Shown piece by piece: positions 25,776 to 35,268 of a stretch of DNA of 64,000 nt. Below the pieces are notes generated by a model. It saw only the letters and a program-made list of their open reading frames with translations. It ran no database searches and was not told the origin of the DNA. This DNA comes from CAZQHK01 sp964593455 (GTDB lineage: Bacteria > Muiribacteriota > CAYSPT01), in the NCBI GenBank assembly GCA_964593455.1, contig CAZQHK010000001.1:62001-126000 (forward strand). Direction: 5' to 3'. Position 1 is the first letter of the stretch; each line of letters begins with the position of its first letter. The position numbers and the translations under genes were made by a program.

Positions 25776-27275
25776 CTACTCCAACCCCTGCCGTGCCATT
25801 TCCACCGCTTTGAACAGGGCACTGACCTTGTTGACCGTCTCCTCGAATTCCGTCTCCGGGACGGAATCGGCCACAATGCCTGCTCCTGCCTGAGCGTAAA
25901 CTCTGCCGTCTTTTATCACCAGAGTTCTGATGGCTATACACATATCCATATTTCCGGAAAAACTGAAATATCCCACCGATCCCCCGTAGATCCCCCGCCG
26001 GTTCGGCTCCAGTTCCTCGATAATCTCCATGGCCCTCACCTTCGGCGCCCCGGACAGAGTACCGGCGGGAAAACAAGCTTTAAGGGCACTGAATGCGTCT
26101 TCATCGTCCTGAAGTATTCCGCTGACATTGGAGACGATGTGCATCACGTGGGAATATCGTTCGACCGCCATGAGTTCGTCCACGTTGACGCTGCCGGTTC
26201 TGGCTACCCGACCGACATCGTTTCTTCCCAAATCTACGAGCATAACATGTTCCGCACGTTCTTTGGGATCCTTCAGCAGTTCCTTCTCCAGGTCCTGGTC
26301 GTGCTGTTCCGTTTTTCCCCTGGGCCGGGTTCCGGCAATCGGCCGGACCATCACCTTTCGATCTTCCACCCTCACCAGGATCTCTGGTGATGAACCCACC
26401 AGGATGGTACCGTCCAGCCTGATATAAAACATGTACGGTGAAGGATTAATTATCCTCAAAGCTCGGTAAATATCAAACGGGTCCACGTCTAAAACTGTTT
26501 CGAAGCGCTGTGAGAGCACCGTCTGAATAACGTCGCCGTCGCGAATGTAAGCTTTGATCTTTCTGGTTGCCGCCATGAACTCGTCAGGGCTGAAATTACT
26601 GCTGAATCCTTCCGTTTTATCAGAATCCCGGTCAGGAATTGCATCCGTAGACGGCTGGGACGGCAATGGAGTCTTCAACCGTTTGACCATGTCATCAATC
26701 CGTGACACCGCTTTGTCGTATGCCTGTCCGGGATCACTCTCCGGAATAAACGCATTTGCAATCACCTTGATGGTGTGGGAGATGTTATCGAACACCAGAA
26801 TCGTGTCCGGGGCGACAAAACAGCTGTCATAGACATCCACGTCACGGTTGGCGGTAGACGGCAGTCGTTCGAAAAAGCGGACCATATCATAACTGAAATA
26901 GCCTACCAAACCACCGTAGAAACGAGGTAGTCCCTCAGCTTTTACCGGAGTAAACTGTTTCAGTATATTGCGGATTGCCTGCAGCGGATCACCGTCTGTG
27001 GTGCTGGTTTGTCCATCTTCGATAATCTCTAAAGTGGTCCCCTTTGACCTGAACACGATCCGTGGATCAACGCCGATAAAGCTGTACCTTCCCCAGTTCT
27101 CTCCTTGTTCGACACTTTCAAATAGGAAAGAGTTTCCGCTGGTATCAACTTTCTTAAAAGCCGACACGGGTGTTTCCAGATCGGCGAAAATCTCTTTGTA
27201 AACAGGGATAAGGTTGCCTTCGGTTGCTTTATTGAGGAATTCGTCCCTGGTTGGAATCACAGTGTGGATATTCAT
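25776..27275 (-). CDS. trpE: Anthranilate synthase component I
   Basis: Converts chorismate and ammonia to anthranilate. From MNIHTVIPTRDEF the protein has 499 residues; the upstream 18 codons overlap the previous gene and are left out. SFLFESVE near the start marks the tryptophan-binding regulatory site, and the chorismate-binding half contains IQTVLSQRFE, IAGTRPRGKT, VDLGRNDVGRVA and GAPKVRAMEIIEELEP. This start has no strong ribosome-binding site. It lies 50 bases after the HEAT-repeat gene on the same strand, so it may be reached by a longer transcript from tyrA. No tryptophan-rich leader peptide or attenuator is seen. Confidence 0.96.
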   Translation of the reverse strand: MNIHTVIPTRDEFLNKATEGNLIPVYKEIFADLETPVSAFKKVDTSGNSFLFESVEQGENWGRYSFIGVDPRIVFRSKGTTLEIIEDGQTSTTDGDPLQAIRNILKQFTPVKAEGLPRFYGGLVGYFSYDMVRFFERLPSTANRDVDVYDSCFVAPDTILVFDNISHTIKVIANAFIPESDPGQAYDKAVSRIDDMVKRLKTPLPSQPSTDAIPDRDSDKTEGFSSNFSPDEFMAATRKIKAYIRDGDVIQTVLSQRFETVLDVDPFDIYRALRIINPSPYMFYIRLDGTILVGSSPEILVRVEDRKVMVRPIAGTRPRGKTEQHDQDLEKELLKDPKERAEHVMLVDLGRNDVGRVARTGSVNVDELMAVERYSHVMHIVSNVSGILQDDEDAFSALKACFPAGTLSGAPKVRAMEIIEELEPNRRGIYGGSVGYFSFSGNMDMCIAIRTLVIKDGRVYAQAGAGIVADSVPETEFEETVNKVSALFKAVEMARQGLE

Positions 27276-27325
27276 GGCATTTCGCACGGTAACACAGTCA
27301 TAAGATGATGTCAAATACGCGAACC

Positions 27326-29422
27326 TCAATGTGACAGTTTCTTGATAGCCTCCCTGGCGGCATGGCCAGATTTACCTTCCCGTTTGGCAGCCTGCTTAAG
27401 CGCTGGCAGTACCGTACGGTTTCCTATTTCCCCAAGGGCTTCGGCAGCGAATGAGCGTACCGTGGAATTGTGATCGTCAAGAAGGAGAGCCAGCGCCATC
27501 CCGGCTTCCGAAGCCTTGAGTGAAGCGAGAGACGAACAGGCCTGTATCCGGACCCACCGGTCGTCGTCTCTCAGTGCCTTTATTAACTGCGGAATAGCTT
27601 TCCGGTTTCCCATCGAGCCGAGTGCTCCGGCGGCCCAGGAACGAACACCCGCGTGCTTGTCGGTGAGTGCTTTCAAAAGTTCCGGGACCGCTTTAGAATC
27701 TCCAATCTGTTGAAAGGCCCTGACGATTGCCTTTCTCACTTCAGGTTCAGTATCGTCAAGTGCTTTGGTTAAAATCGGAATTGAAAGGGGGTCACGAATC
27801 GTTCCGATTGATTTAGCGGCGCTTATCCGAACAAGCTCTACCGGATCCTCCACTAGTCCTTTCTCGAGCGCCAGGCGGCTTGTTTCCGAATTGATTCTTC
27901 CCAAGGCACGCGCGCCTGTCCGTCTGGCCTCAACGGATCCCTGTCTCATAATTTTTATCAAAATGGAGACTGATTTACTGTTGCCGATTCTGCCCAGAGC
28001 CTCGATTGCCTCAGTGGACACTTCTTCCATATCGTTGGTTAGTTTGAGTAGTTCATCAACAGCTTCATCTGTTTTGAGTAATCCAAGAGCCTTGGCTGCT
28101 CCCTGGCGGACCTGGGAAGTTCTGTTTTTCAACGCCTTCATGAGCACCGGAACAACTGACGGGTCTCCTATTTTACCAAGTGCTACTGCCGCCGCCTGCC
28201 TGGTTGTTTCAGCTCGGAATACATGCGTAACGTCTCCCGGCCAGTAAGACTTTGCCGAGGGGACGCTCGAAGCATAAAGATAGACATTATCCTGATGATT
28301 GCTTTGAAGAAGGGTAATCAAATGAGGGATGGCTTTGGCTTCTGCCATTTTGCCGAGAGCTTCCGCGGCTCGATAGCAAACATACCAATCGGCGTCAATG
28401 AGGCCAACACACAAAATCTCAACCGCAGCCGGGTCTCCTATTTCTCCCAGCGCTTCCATACAGCGGCTTCTTACGGTGGGATCACCATCCCCGGCCGCGT
28501 AGATAAGGCGTTCGAGATGCTCCTTAGACCGGATGTTTCCCAGAGCCCAGGCAGTCCATGCCCGCACATCCCTGTCCCAGTCATCCAAAAATCGAATGAT
28601 GATATGAGCTGTTTTTGGGGGGGAAATCATTCCCAGTATGGCCACCGCGGCGGATCTGTTAATTGGGTATTTGCTGTCTAAAAGTTCTATGAGGGCTGGC
28701 ACAGCGGGTGTCCCGATAGCTTCGATAGCCCGGGCTCCTGCGTTTTTAAGATCCCATATATCTGTTCCCAAAAGTTTAATAAGTTTCGGGATGGCAGCCG
28801 GGTCCTTGAGTTTACCGAGAGACTCGGCTGCTTTTACCACGACTTTCGTGTCTTCATCTGATAGGGCCTTGATAAGCGGTTTTATACTTCTCCCCGCTTT
28901 AAGCAGCCCCAACGCTTCGGCGGCAGCCCTTCTCACCCTTGGTGAATCATCGTTAAGACGGTCTATAATAGGGAACACAGATTTCTCGTCGCCTATTTTG
29001 GCCAGGGCCATGGTGGCTTCCAGCCTGACTTCCAATGAGCTGTCATGCAATGTTTCCAGGAGAGCCTTTACTGCAGTAACCGTACCCAATTCTCCCAGTG
29101 TCAGGGCGACTCCTGCTCTGACGGTGTATTTCTTGTTTTGCTTGAGTTCCTTGACTAGCGGCTCAACGGCGGGAACCCCAATCTGGACGAATGTATCCAC
29201 CGCCCGCATCAGTTTTTCTCCCGCATCTCCTTCTGGAGTTGAATCTATGTCCATGGTTGTTTGAGTGAGGTAATCGGGGTGGAGATGGTAATTCAATTCA
29301 AAAATACGGAGAGTCGCCTGGAACGTCTTATTTTCTTTTTTTTCAAATGGATTTGAGAGAATGAGGATAACAATCACTGTAGAAAAAAAAATGATGATAG
29401 CTACTTTTTTTAGCCTGTTCAT
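27326..29422 (-). CDS. Membrane-anchored HEAT-repeat protein
   Basis: 698 residues: a membrane anchor at about 7-25 (VAIIIFFSTVIVILILS) followed by a region of about 60 residues and then nearly twenty HEAT/PBS-type repeats of about 31 residues through to the end, with the repeat signature VR.AAA.ALG.(I/L).D. The scaffold would lie in the periplasm or on the membrane surface and bind a partner protein. It follows the 490-residue secreted protein gene by 39 bases and precedes trpE by 50, so it sits within a run of aromatic amino-acid genes without an obvious link to that pathway. Confidence 0.8.
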   Translation of the reverse strand: MNRLKKVAIIIFFSTVIVILILSNPFEKKENKTFQATLRIFELNYHLHPDYLTQTTMDIDSTPEGDAGEKLMRAVDTFVQIGVPAVEPLVKELKQNKKYTVRAGVALTLGELGTVTAVKALLETLHDSSLEVRLEATMALAKIGDEKSVFPIIDRLNDDSPRVRRAAAEALGLLKAGRSIKPLIKALSDEDTKVVVKAAESLGKLKDPAAIPKLIKLLGTDIWDLKNAGARAIEAIGTPAVPALIELLDSKYPINRSAAVAILGMISPPKTAHIIIRFLDDWDRDVRAWTAWALGNIRSKEHLERLIYAAGDGDPTVRSRCMEALGEIGDPAAVEILCVGLIDADWYVCYRAAEALGKMAEAKAIPHLITLLQSNHQDNVYLYASSVPSAKSYWPGDVTHVFRAETTRQAAAVALGKIGDPSVVPVLMKALKNRTSQVRQGAAKALGLLKTDEAVDELLKLTNDMEEVSTEAIEALGRIGNSKSVSILIKIMRQGSVEARRTGARALGRINSETSRLALEKGLVEDPVELVRISAAKSIGTIRDPLSIPILTKALDDTEPEVRKAIVRAFQQIGDSKAVPELLKALTDKHAGVRSWAAGALGSMGNRKAIPQLIKALRDDDRWVRIQACSSLASLKASEAGMALALLLDDHNSTVRSFAAEALGEIGNRTVLPALKQAAKREGKSGHAAREAIKKLSH

Positions 29423-29461
29423 CAGTCAGTTTCCTACCACTTGAGTAGTTATTCTCATTGC

Positions 29462-30934
29462 TTACAAATCAGTGAGTTCGTTCGTCACCTGACGGTATAG
29501 TTCCCAGGCTTTAACTATGTTCCCGTTGAAAACTTCCATATCTGCCGACAGGTAAAGGAGATAAATTTTCCTTCGTTTTTTCGATTTGGAGATGAATTCA
29601 TCTACCAGTTGACGCACCAGAGGAGCGTTGCCTTCCAGCAGATGAAGCCGGATCAACTCGTCGTAAACCTGGTTGACTTTATCTTTCATATGTTCGCTTC
29701 GCAATAAGGTCATCAGTTTTGCCAGTTCATCAAAAGCTTGCCGGGCGCCCGGATAATCCTCCCTCTTTATCAGTACCCGGCCCAGCCCGTTGACCGAGTT
29801 GGCCAACCCGGCGAAAATTCTCCGTTTTGAATCGGGCATCGCTCCATCGACCAGCGCTGCGGTAATAAAACTGCCGGGAAACTCGAGAAGATTAACATAA
29901 TTAACCATTGCCGATTTGTTCTCCGGTAGCAGCACCTCTCCCAGGCTAAACATACTATCCGCGGACTTGTCTGCTGACAAAAAACGCTTCAGGCCGACCT
30001 TCAGCGCTTTTATAAAGGCTTCAGACTGGATATTATCACGTCCATCACCGAATAGATCTATTTTTTTGATCATGTCCGCTCCGGTGGAGACTAAAAGATC
30101 GGGCAACCCGGTCGCCGCCGAAATATTCAGCATTTGAGAGTAGGAGTTGGAAATATAATAAAGCATTTGCTTTTCTTCGTCTTCAGTGCCGTAGGCGGGA
30201 ACGTTAGAAGCCGGTTCGGTGGCCCGGAAAAAACGGCGGAACCAGCTTGATGGTTGGATTGAAGAACGGTTGAAGCTACCGGAATCTGTCACCAGTTCGA
30301 GTTGCAGTGGATCGGTTGTATGGGACATGATGACCATGAGTGTCATGAGCAGGTCTGCTTTGAGAGGCAGCTTCAAATCGTTCCATCGGTACAGGTCCCA
30401 TCCGGTCTTTCGAGCCAGAGCAAAGTTTTCTTTCGACAGATATATCTTCAAAAAGGTGCTGTTAACCAGACCCAGTTTCCGGTTAACTCCCGGCAAGTTC
30501 AGACTTTTCAGTATATCCATCATGTCACGCCTGATCGTTTCAACCTGGTCCAGGTCATTTCTTTCCAGTGCAGCCGCTACGAGATGTGAGAACGACGTCA
30601 TCCATCCGTAATGTAACTGCCGTTGCCGGTCTTCTGCCTGGTACTCTTGCCCTTCCGGTAGGATAACGTGACGATCGAGAATAAATCCCTCTATATGAAA
30701 CTTTTTAAGCAGGCTGTTGTATGGAGAGGGTAAAGGATTATCAAGTGCTTTTCCCAGGGGATCTTTAGCAAATGTCCGATTCCAAAAAATATCCCTAAGC
30801 GGTCCGAGTGCTGAGGAAAGGTCGGGAGAGAGCTCTTCCCGATGGGGAACGGCCGGGATATTTTCAGCCCGTACCGGGAAAGCGATTGTTATCAGGAGCA
30901 CTAGCGAGAAACATACAAACTGTCGTTTATCCAT
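29462..30934 (-). CDS. Secreted helical protein, unknown function
   Basis: 490 residues from the ATG at 30934 with a signal peptide (charged MDKRQF, hydrophobic core, cut near VRA-E). The rest is mainly helical with TPR-like pairs toward the C-terminus (YPGARQAFDELAKLMTLL and GNIVKAWELYRQVTNEL). The longer ORF to 31207 overlaps tyrA and is rejected. I do not recognise a family. It lies 134 bases after tyrA and 39 before the HEAT gene on the same strand; with that gene it could form a periplasmic pair. Only a weak ribosome-binding site (GAAAGTG) is seen. Confidence 0.65.
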   Translation of the reverse strand: MDKRQFVCFSLVLLITIAFPVRAENIPAVPHREELSPDLSSALGPLRDIFWNRTFAKDPLGKALDNPLPSPYNSLLKKFHIEGFILDRHVILPEGQEYQAEDRQRQLHYGWMTSFSHLVAAALERNDLDQVETIRRDMMDILKSLNLPGVNRKLGLVNSTFLKIYLSKENFALARKTGWDLYRWNDLKLPLKADLLMTLMVIMSHTTDPLQLELVTDSGSFNRSSIQPSSWFRRFFRATEPASNVPAYGTEDEEKQMLYYISNSYSQMLNISAATGLPDLLVSTGADMIKKIDLFGDGRDNIQSEAFIKALKVGLKRFLSADKSADSMFSLGEVLLPENKSAMVNYVNLLEFPGSFITAALVDGAMPDSKRRIFAGLANSVNGLGRVLIKREDYPGARQAFDELAKLMTLLRSEHMKDKVNQVYDELIRLHLLEGNAPLVRQLVDEFISKSKKRRKIYLLYLSADMEVFNGNIVKAWELYRQVTNELTDL

Positions 30935-31068
30935 ATTCACTTTCGTTTTGTACTTCCTTTTCCCTTTATATATACGCTTGCGAGTACGGACAAGCTTCCG
31001 CCGGTCAATAACCAACTCATGTGATAGATATTGTAGGACATTAAGTCCTCGGAAGCAAATTAACCCGG

Positions 31069-32328
31069 TTAAACGCCGGTGATCCTGCGGATAAGATTGT
31101 CGCTTTTTTGTTTGGCTTCTGTCAGCCGGCCCTGGAAGAAGTGCTTCGTGTCTTCGAACTTCTCTTTGTATCCTGCCAGGTCGCCGTGCCCAATAACCGA
31201 AGCCCATTCTCTGACAACCGTATGAAACTCGAGATCGTCTCCCCGTATTCCCTTGTCAAGCAGCGCTGCCTGGATCGATTCTTCCAGCAGGCTGGTATTT
31301 CTGAAGAGATACTCGGCAATGCCCAGGCGCAGCCTGAAGGGGGGGGTCTGGTACACGAGATTATCATACGGGTTTATCTTTAACTGGTACCAGGTATCCA
31401 CCATGGCCAGCAGACTCAGATGAGAATTAGGTAATCGCTCTCTCGCATGGCTGCCCAGGCTGAACTCTCCCATCACGGTGTCATCCAGCAGGATAGGGGT
31501 ATCGACGTTCCCAAAAACAAAATCGCCGGCCTGCAGAAGCCGTTCGCGAAACGTCCGCTGCTCTTCCTGTATCATCAGTTTAAACAGTTCCGATTCGGAG
31601 CGGGCGTATTGCTTCACCAGTTCCCTGGCCAAGGGGTTGAAGATAGCCAGTCCGGCGTATACATGAGATTTGCCGGCATAGATCCTGAGCGCTAACAAAA
31701 CTTTGACATTATCAATACCACCGGCATAGGTGGCATTTTCCCAGGGGAAAAAGCCGGCGTTCTTCCAGGCTGTTCCCAGACTTTCAAATCCAACGTGAGT
31801 AACTGATTGCACGTCCGCGGTAATCCTATCGTGCTCTTGGCAGCTTGAAATTTCCGAGATATTGGATCCCAGTTTCTCAAACGCTTCCAGAGCTCTTTTA
31901 TAGGCGTCATCGGTACTCCGATGTTTGATTACCACTAATGATTGACCGTGGGGGTCGACCGTCGGTCCGTGCAGGGAATGGCAGGTGACGATATTGATAT
32001 CCGGCGGGAGATACCGTTCGAACGCCTCGACTTCCAGGGACTTCACCGAGGTCTGTCCGCCCACGATAGCGTCCTTCTTGGTAGAGGGACCGTACATTTT
32101 AACGGCGCTGGCGATGTTCTCGGTTTCAACCGAATAAATTATCAGATCGCTTCTACGGGAAACGGCGATACCGCCGTCCAGCAAATGGACACCGCTCCCG
32201 TCTAGTTCCCGTTCGAGTTCTTCCCGTTTCCCAGGCAGGTCACAAGCATTGACCCGGTAGCCGGCTCTGGCAAAGGCCCGCGCGTAAAGCTTCCCCATAT
32301 CCCCGGTGCCGATGATACCAATTTCCAT
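31069..32328 (-). CDS. tyrA: Prephenate dehydrogenase
   Basis: Oxidatively decarboxylates prephenate to 4-hydroxyphenylpyruvate in tyrosine synthesis. 419 residues from MEIGIIGTGDMGKLYARAF, whose GxGxxG loop binds NAD(P); GGGAGG lies about 6 bases before this ATG, so the ORF's earlier ATG is rejected. TCHSLHGPTVDPHGQSLVVI resembles the substrate loop with its catalytic histidine, and DRITADVQSVTHVGF is the second conserved histidine block. The long C-terminal helical domain makes it more like the yeast-type enzyme than the short bacterial ones. It heads a minus-strand run toward trpE. Confidence 0.85.
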   Translation of the reverse strand: MEIGIIGTGDMGKLYARAFARAGYRVNACDLPGKREELERELDGSGVHLLDGGIAVSRRSDLIIYSVETENIASAVKMYGPSTKKDAIVGGQTSVKSLEVEAFERYLPPDINIVTCHSLHGPTVDPHGQSLVVIKHRSTDDAYKRALEAFEKLGSNISEISSCQEHDRITADVQSVTHVGFESLGTAWKNAGFFPWENATYAGGIDNVKVLLALRIYAGKSHVYAGLAIFNPLARELVKQYARSESELFKLMIQEEQRTFRERLLQAGDFVFGNVDTPILLDDTVMGEFSLGSHARERLPNSHLSLLAMVDTWYQLKINPYDNLVYQTPPFRLRLGIAEYLFRNTSLLEESIQAALLDKGIRGDDLEFHTVVREWASVIGHGDLAGYKEKFEDTKHFFQGRLTEAKQKSDNLIRRITGV

Positions 32329-32572
32329 GCCAAACCTCCCGTAGAGAAAGAGTATAACATACACCTTATCCTATTCATCTTGCAGCCATACCATAAACGC
32401 GTCTTTCCGCCTTTTCTCCTACCACCCCGCTTCGTGTCCACTCCAAACAACCTGTCCTCCTCCCGCTAGGCGCCTTTGCTCGCAAACAGCCGAGCGAAGA
32501 ACAACACTTGTAACCAAACCTATATAAGGCGAAGCATCTTCCTATGAGCCTGTCCATTAATAAAGCGTTTAC

Positions 32573-32663
32573 TTGCAGTTCGGAGTCTCTGTACGAGGGC
32601 ATAACCCGAACGGAGGCGCGTAAGCGCCGTGAGTGTCCCTCGGGAAGAGGCTCCGAACTGCAA
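32573..32663. repeat. Structured inverted-repeat element
   Basis: Three nested stems can form: TTGCAGTTCGGAG (32573-32585) with CTCCGAACTGCAA (32651-32663), CGAGGG (32594-32599) with CCCTCG (32637-32642), and GGCGC (32615-32619) with GCGCC (32624-32628) around a GTAA tetraloop. It lies in the 434-base gap between tyrA and the outer-membrane gene, directly upstream of the promoter at 32713, so it is not in that transcript. It may be a dispersed repeat or the end of an RNA on either strand. Confidence 0.6.
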
Positions 32664-32712
32664 CAAAAGCCCCTAATCAGACTCAAAGGAACCACGTTGC
32701 GCAGTCCTCCGC

Positions 32713-32741
32713 TTGACACCCCGGCCCATCCTCTCTACAAT
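32713..32741 (+). promoter_or_regulatory. Sigma-70 promoter of the lipid-type operon
   Basis: Consensus TTGACA (32713-32718), exactly 17 bases, then TACAAT (32736-32741). The predicted transcription start near 32748 lies only 3 bases before an ATG (32751) and 15 before the preferred ATG (32763). Confidence 0.75.
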
Positions 32742-32762
32742 ATCCCCTATATGGTCTACCTC

Positions 32763-33998
32763 ATGAGATATCTTCCCAAAGCACACCGAGTGCTTTGCAT
32801 GGCGGTTGTTGTAGCTGCCCTGGCAATTACGGCGGCCGGAACGTCCCACGCTTTCCGAGGTTCTTTTGAATCGGGAGTTTCCTTGTATCCGGACAAAGAA
32901 GGAGTATCATCCGAACTCCGGAGCAGGCTTAAGCTGGAGGAGAAGATAGTTTTTTCTCGCACAGCCACGTTTTTAGCCGGCTGCCGGTTCGACGGTCTCT
33001 ACTCCGATCGGGAGGAACAGGCAAACAAAGTTATTCCCCGCCTGGAAAACCTGTCCCTCACTTTGTACCTGCCGCATGTCGATATCACCATGGGTTATTG
33101 TACCGTCTATTGGGGAAAGCTGGACCAATTGCCGCCGGTTGATGTGGTTAATCCGCTTAATATGACCTCCATGTTTCTCAAAGCCGAACGCTCAGCGGCA
33201 AAACTTCCTGTTCCACTTTTGATGGTATCTCCATATTTCCAGGATGAAAGCCGTTTGGATTTGCTGGTTGTTCCTTATTTTAAATCTTCCACCTGGGATG
33301 AATTGAACGAAAGCACTTCCCCTTTTTGGCCGTTCAGTTTTAATCAACCCCTGGAGAAACGACTGCCGTCACACACCGTGAGGAACGTCGAGTATGGCGG
33401 GCGTTTCAGTGCCGCTTCCGCGGGAATGGACTGGTCTATTTACTATTTCGATGGATACCAGGACCTGCCGGTCTACCGTCCCGATCCCGGTGGAAACAAG
33501 GTTTGGGCGGAGTATCCCCGGGGTGATATGTTCGGTTTCGATTGCGAACTCACGCTGGGTGGATGGGTTGTTCGGGGCGAGAGTGCCTACCAATCCAATC
33601 GGGGATACATGGCCAAAGGAATGAATGGCTATGTGCTGGGTAAATCATTTACCAGCGGTGTGGGATTGTTCAAACGGTTCAGAGACAATTATCTGGATTT
33701 CACCTTTCTCCGCACCTCTATCGACGTGGAACGTGAGATAGAGGAAGAGACGGATGAGATTTCCATCCTGACAAATCTCGAGTCCCGATTTTCTTACGAA
33801 ACCAAGATCACACGGTTGTTCTTCATCTACAATGTGCGGGCAAAGAGCTTTTTCGTCCGGAGCAGCTATAGCTGCAACCTCACCGAGAACACCTGGATTG
33901 AGTTGGCGATCGGCAATTTTGGAGGATCGGCCGCTGACGCCGTCAGCCGGTTGAACAAGAGCGATTTTTTCTCCGTCGAATACCAGTATGATTTTTAA
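32763..33998 (+). CDS. Outer-membrane beta-barrel protein, DUF1302-like
   Basis: 411 residues with a signal peptide (MRYLPKAHRVLCMAVVVAAL then a cut near SHA-F). Alternating polar and aromatic strands run to a final YQYDF, whose aromatic last residue is typical of outer-membrane barrels. TMGYCTVYWGKLDQLPPVD followed by VNPLNMTSMF recalls the W-G-x-T...D-x-x-N-P block of DUF1302 proteins. ATGs at 32751 and 32763 are both possible; neither has a ribosome-binding site. It is the first gene of a nine-gene plus-strand run, 20 bases before the flavoprotein. It may move the pathway's product or a substrate across the outer membrane. Confidence 0.7.
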   Translation: MRYLPKAHRVLCMAVVVAALAITAAGTSHAFRGSFESGVSLYPDKEGVSSELRSRLKLEEKIVFSRTATFLAGCRFDGLYSDREEQANKVIPRLENLSLTLYLPHVDITMGYCTVYWGKLDQLPPVDVVNPLNMTSMFLKAERSAAKLPVPLLMVSPYFQDESRLDLLVVPYFKSSTWDELNESTSPFWPFSFNQPLEKRLPSHTVRNVEYGGRFSAASAGMDWSIYYFDGYQDLPVYRPDPGGNKVWAEYPRGDMFGFDCELTLGGWVVRGESAYQSNRGYMAKGMNGYVLGKSFTSGVGLFKRFRDNYLDFTFLRTSIDVEREIEEETDEISILTNLESRFSYETKITRLFFIYNVRAKSFFVRSSYSCNLTENTWIELAIGNFGGSAADAVSRLNKSDFFSVEYQYDF

Positions 33999-34018
33999 CG
34001 TTGGGAGACTGTGTCGCC

Positions 34019-35215
34019 ATGCCGTTGAGTGAGTTTCAGCACGGAAATATCCGGTTGAAAAACCGAATCATCAGGTCGGCCACTTACGAGGGGTTGGCTG
34101 ACGAGGCGGGATTTCCTACTGAGAAACTCAGGGACCTTTATCAGGATCTGGCGTCCCATGACGTTCCTTTGATTATCACCGGTTTTGCGTATGTGGCTCC
34201 GGAAGGAAGGGCTATGCAGCCTTTCCAGGCCGGGATCGACTCTGACGAAAAGATAGGCGCCTGGGAGCCGTTGGCCCGGGCCGTTCATGAAAAGGACGGC
34301 CTGATCATGATGCAAATTGCCCATACGGGCCGGCAGACCATCTCCCGGATAACGAAACACAATGTGGTCGGTCCGTCACCGGTGAAGTGCAGTTATTTCA
34401 GGGAAAAACCGCGTGAACTGGCTGAACCTGAAATAAAAACGATTATCGAACGTTTCGTGGCTGCGGCCGCCAGAGCTAAAAAGGCGGGCTTGGACGGAAT
34501 TCAGATTCACGCGGCCCATGGCTACCTGTTGCATCAGTTTTTATCCCGGTACATCAATCGGCGGCGCGACCGCTGGGGTGGCAGCCTGGAGAACCGGTTC
34601 CGCCTGCTTGGAGAGGTTTTGACCGGTATAAGAAAAGAATGCGGTCCTGATTTCCTGGTTTTCGTGAAACTGAGCCCCATGGATGACCGAGTGGGAACAT
34701 CCATGCTTGATGAGTACACCACAGTGGCCGGATGGCTGGAAGAGGGCGGCGCCGACGCCATCGAGGTGAGCTATGGCATGATGGAGAAGGCGCTCAATAT
34801 CATCAGGGGTGGATGCCCGGTGAATGTGGTGTTGAAAGAAAATATCCTGTACCGCGAAATCCATCCATTGTTCAAGAAAATCTGGAAACTGACGGTATTT
34901 CCCTTTATGAAACGGGGATTCAAACCATTCACTGAGAATTACAACCTGGAAGCGGCCAAACAGATAAAACTCGGACTCAAAGACATCCCGGTTATCTCGG
35001 TGGGAGGTATCAGGCGGCTCTCGGCAATCCGGAAAATGGTATCGGAAGGCGAAACCGACCTGGTCTCTCTTTGCCGTCCCTTTATTTGTGAGCCGGACCT
35101 GATCGAGAGGTTCAAACAAGACGAAGTCTATGAATCACGGTGTGTCAACTGTAACCTGTGCACGGTCTATTGTGACAGTCATAACCATTTGCGGTGCTAT
35201 AAACCGCCTGCTTGA
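34019..35215 (+). CDS. Old yellow enzyme family FMN oxidoreductase
   Basis: 398 residues from the ATG at 34019 (GGGAG 11 bases upstream); the earlier in-frame TTG is part of that region. An N-terminal TIM barrel holds LKNRIIRSATYEGLAD, MMQIAHTGRQ, HAAHGYLLHQFLS (substrate His pair) and RWGGSLENRFR, all hallmarks of NADH:flavin oxidoreductases that reduce activated C=C bonds. The C-terminus ends in a cysteine group (CVNCNLCTVYC plus LRC) suited to an Fe-S cluster, as in the dienoyl-CoA-reductase branch, although the large NAD-binding domains of that branch are absent. Next in the run is an alpha-oxoamine synthase gene. Confidence 0.88.
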   Translation: MPLSEFQHGNIRLKNRIIRSATYEGLADEAGFPTEKLRDLYQDLASHDVPLIITGFAYVAPEGRAMQPFQAGIDSDEKIGAWEPLARAVHEKDGLIMMQIAHTGRQTISRITKHNVVGPSPVKCSYFREKPRELAEPEIKTIIERFVAAAARAKKAGLDGIQIHAAHGYLLHQFLSRYINRRRDRWGGSLENRFRLLGEVLTGIRKECGPDFLVFVKLSPMDDRVGTSMLDEYTTVAGWLEEGGADAIEVSYGMMEKALNIIRGGCPVNVVLKENILYREIHPLFKKIWKLTVFPFMKRGFKPFTENYNLEAAKQIKLGLKDIPVISVGGIRRLSAIRKMVSEGETDLVSLCRPFICEPDLIERFKQDEVYESRCVNCNLCTVYCDSHNHLRCYKPPA

Positions 35216-35268
35216 TGTGTCGGGGAAGGGTAGTAATCCCGAGCGGTAACGAGAAGAGATGATCGACG

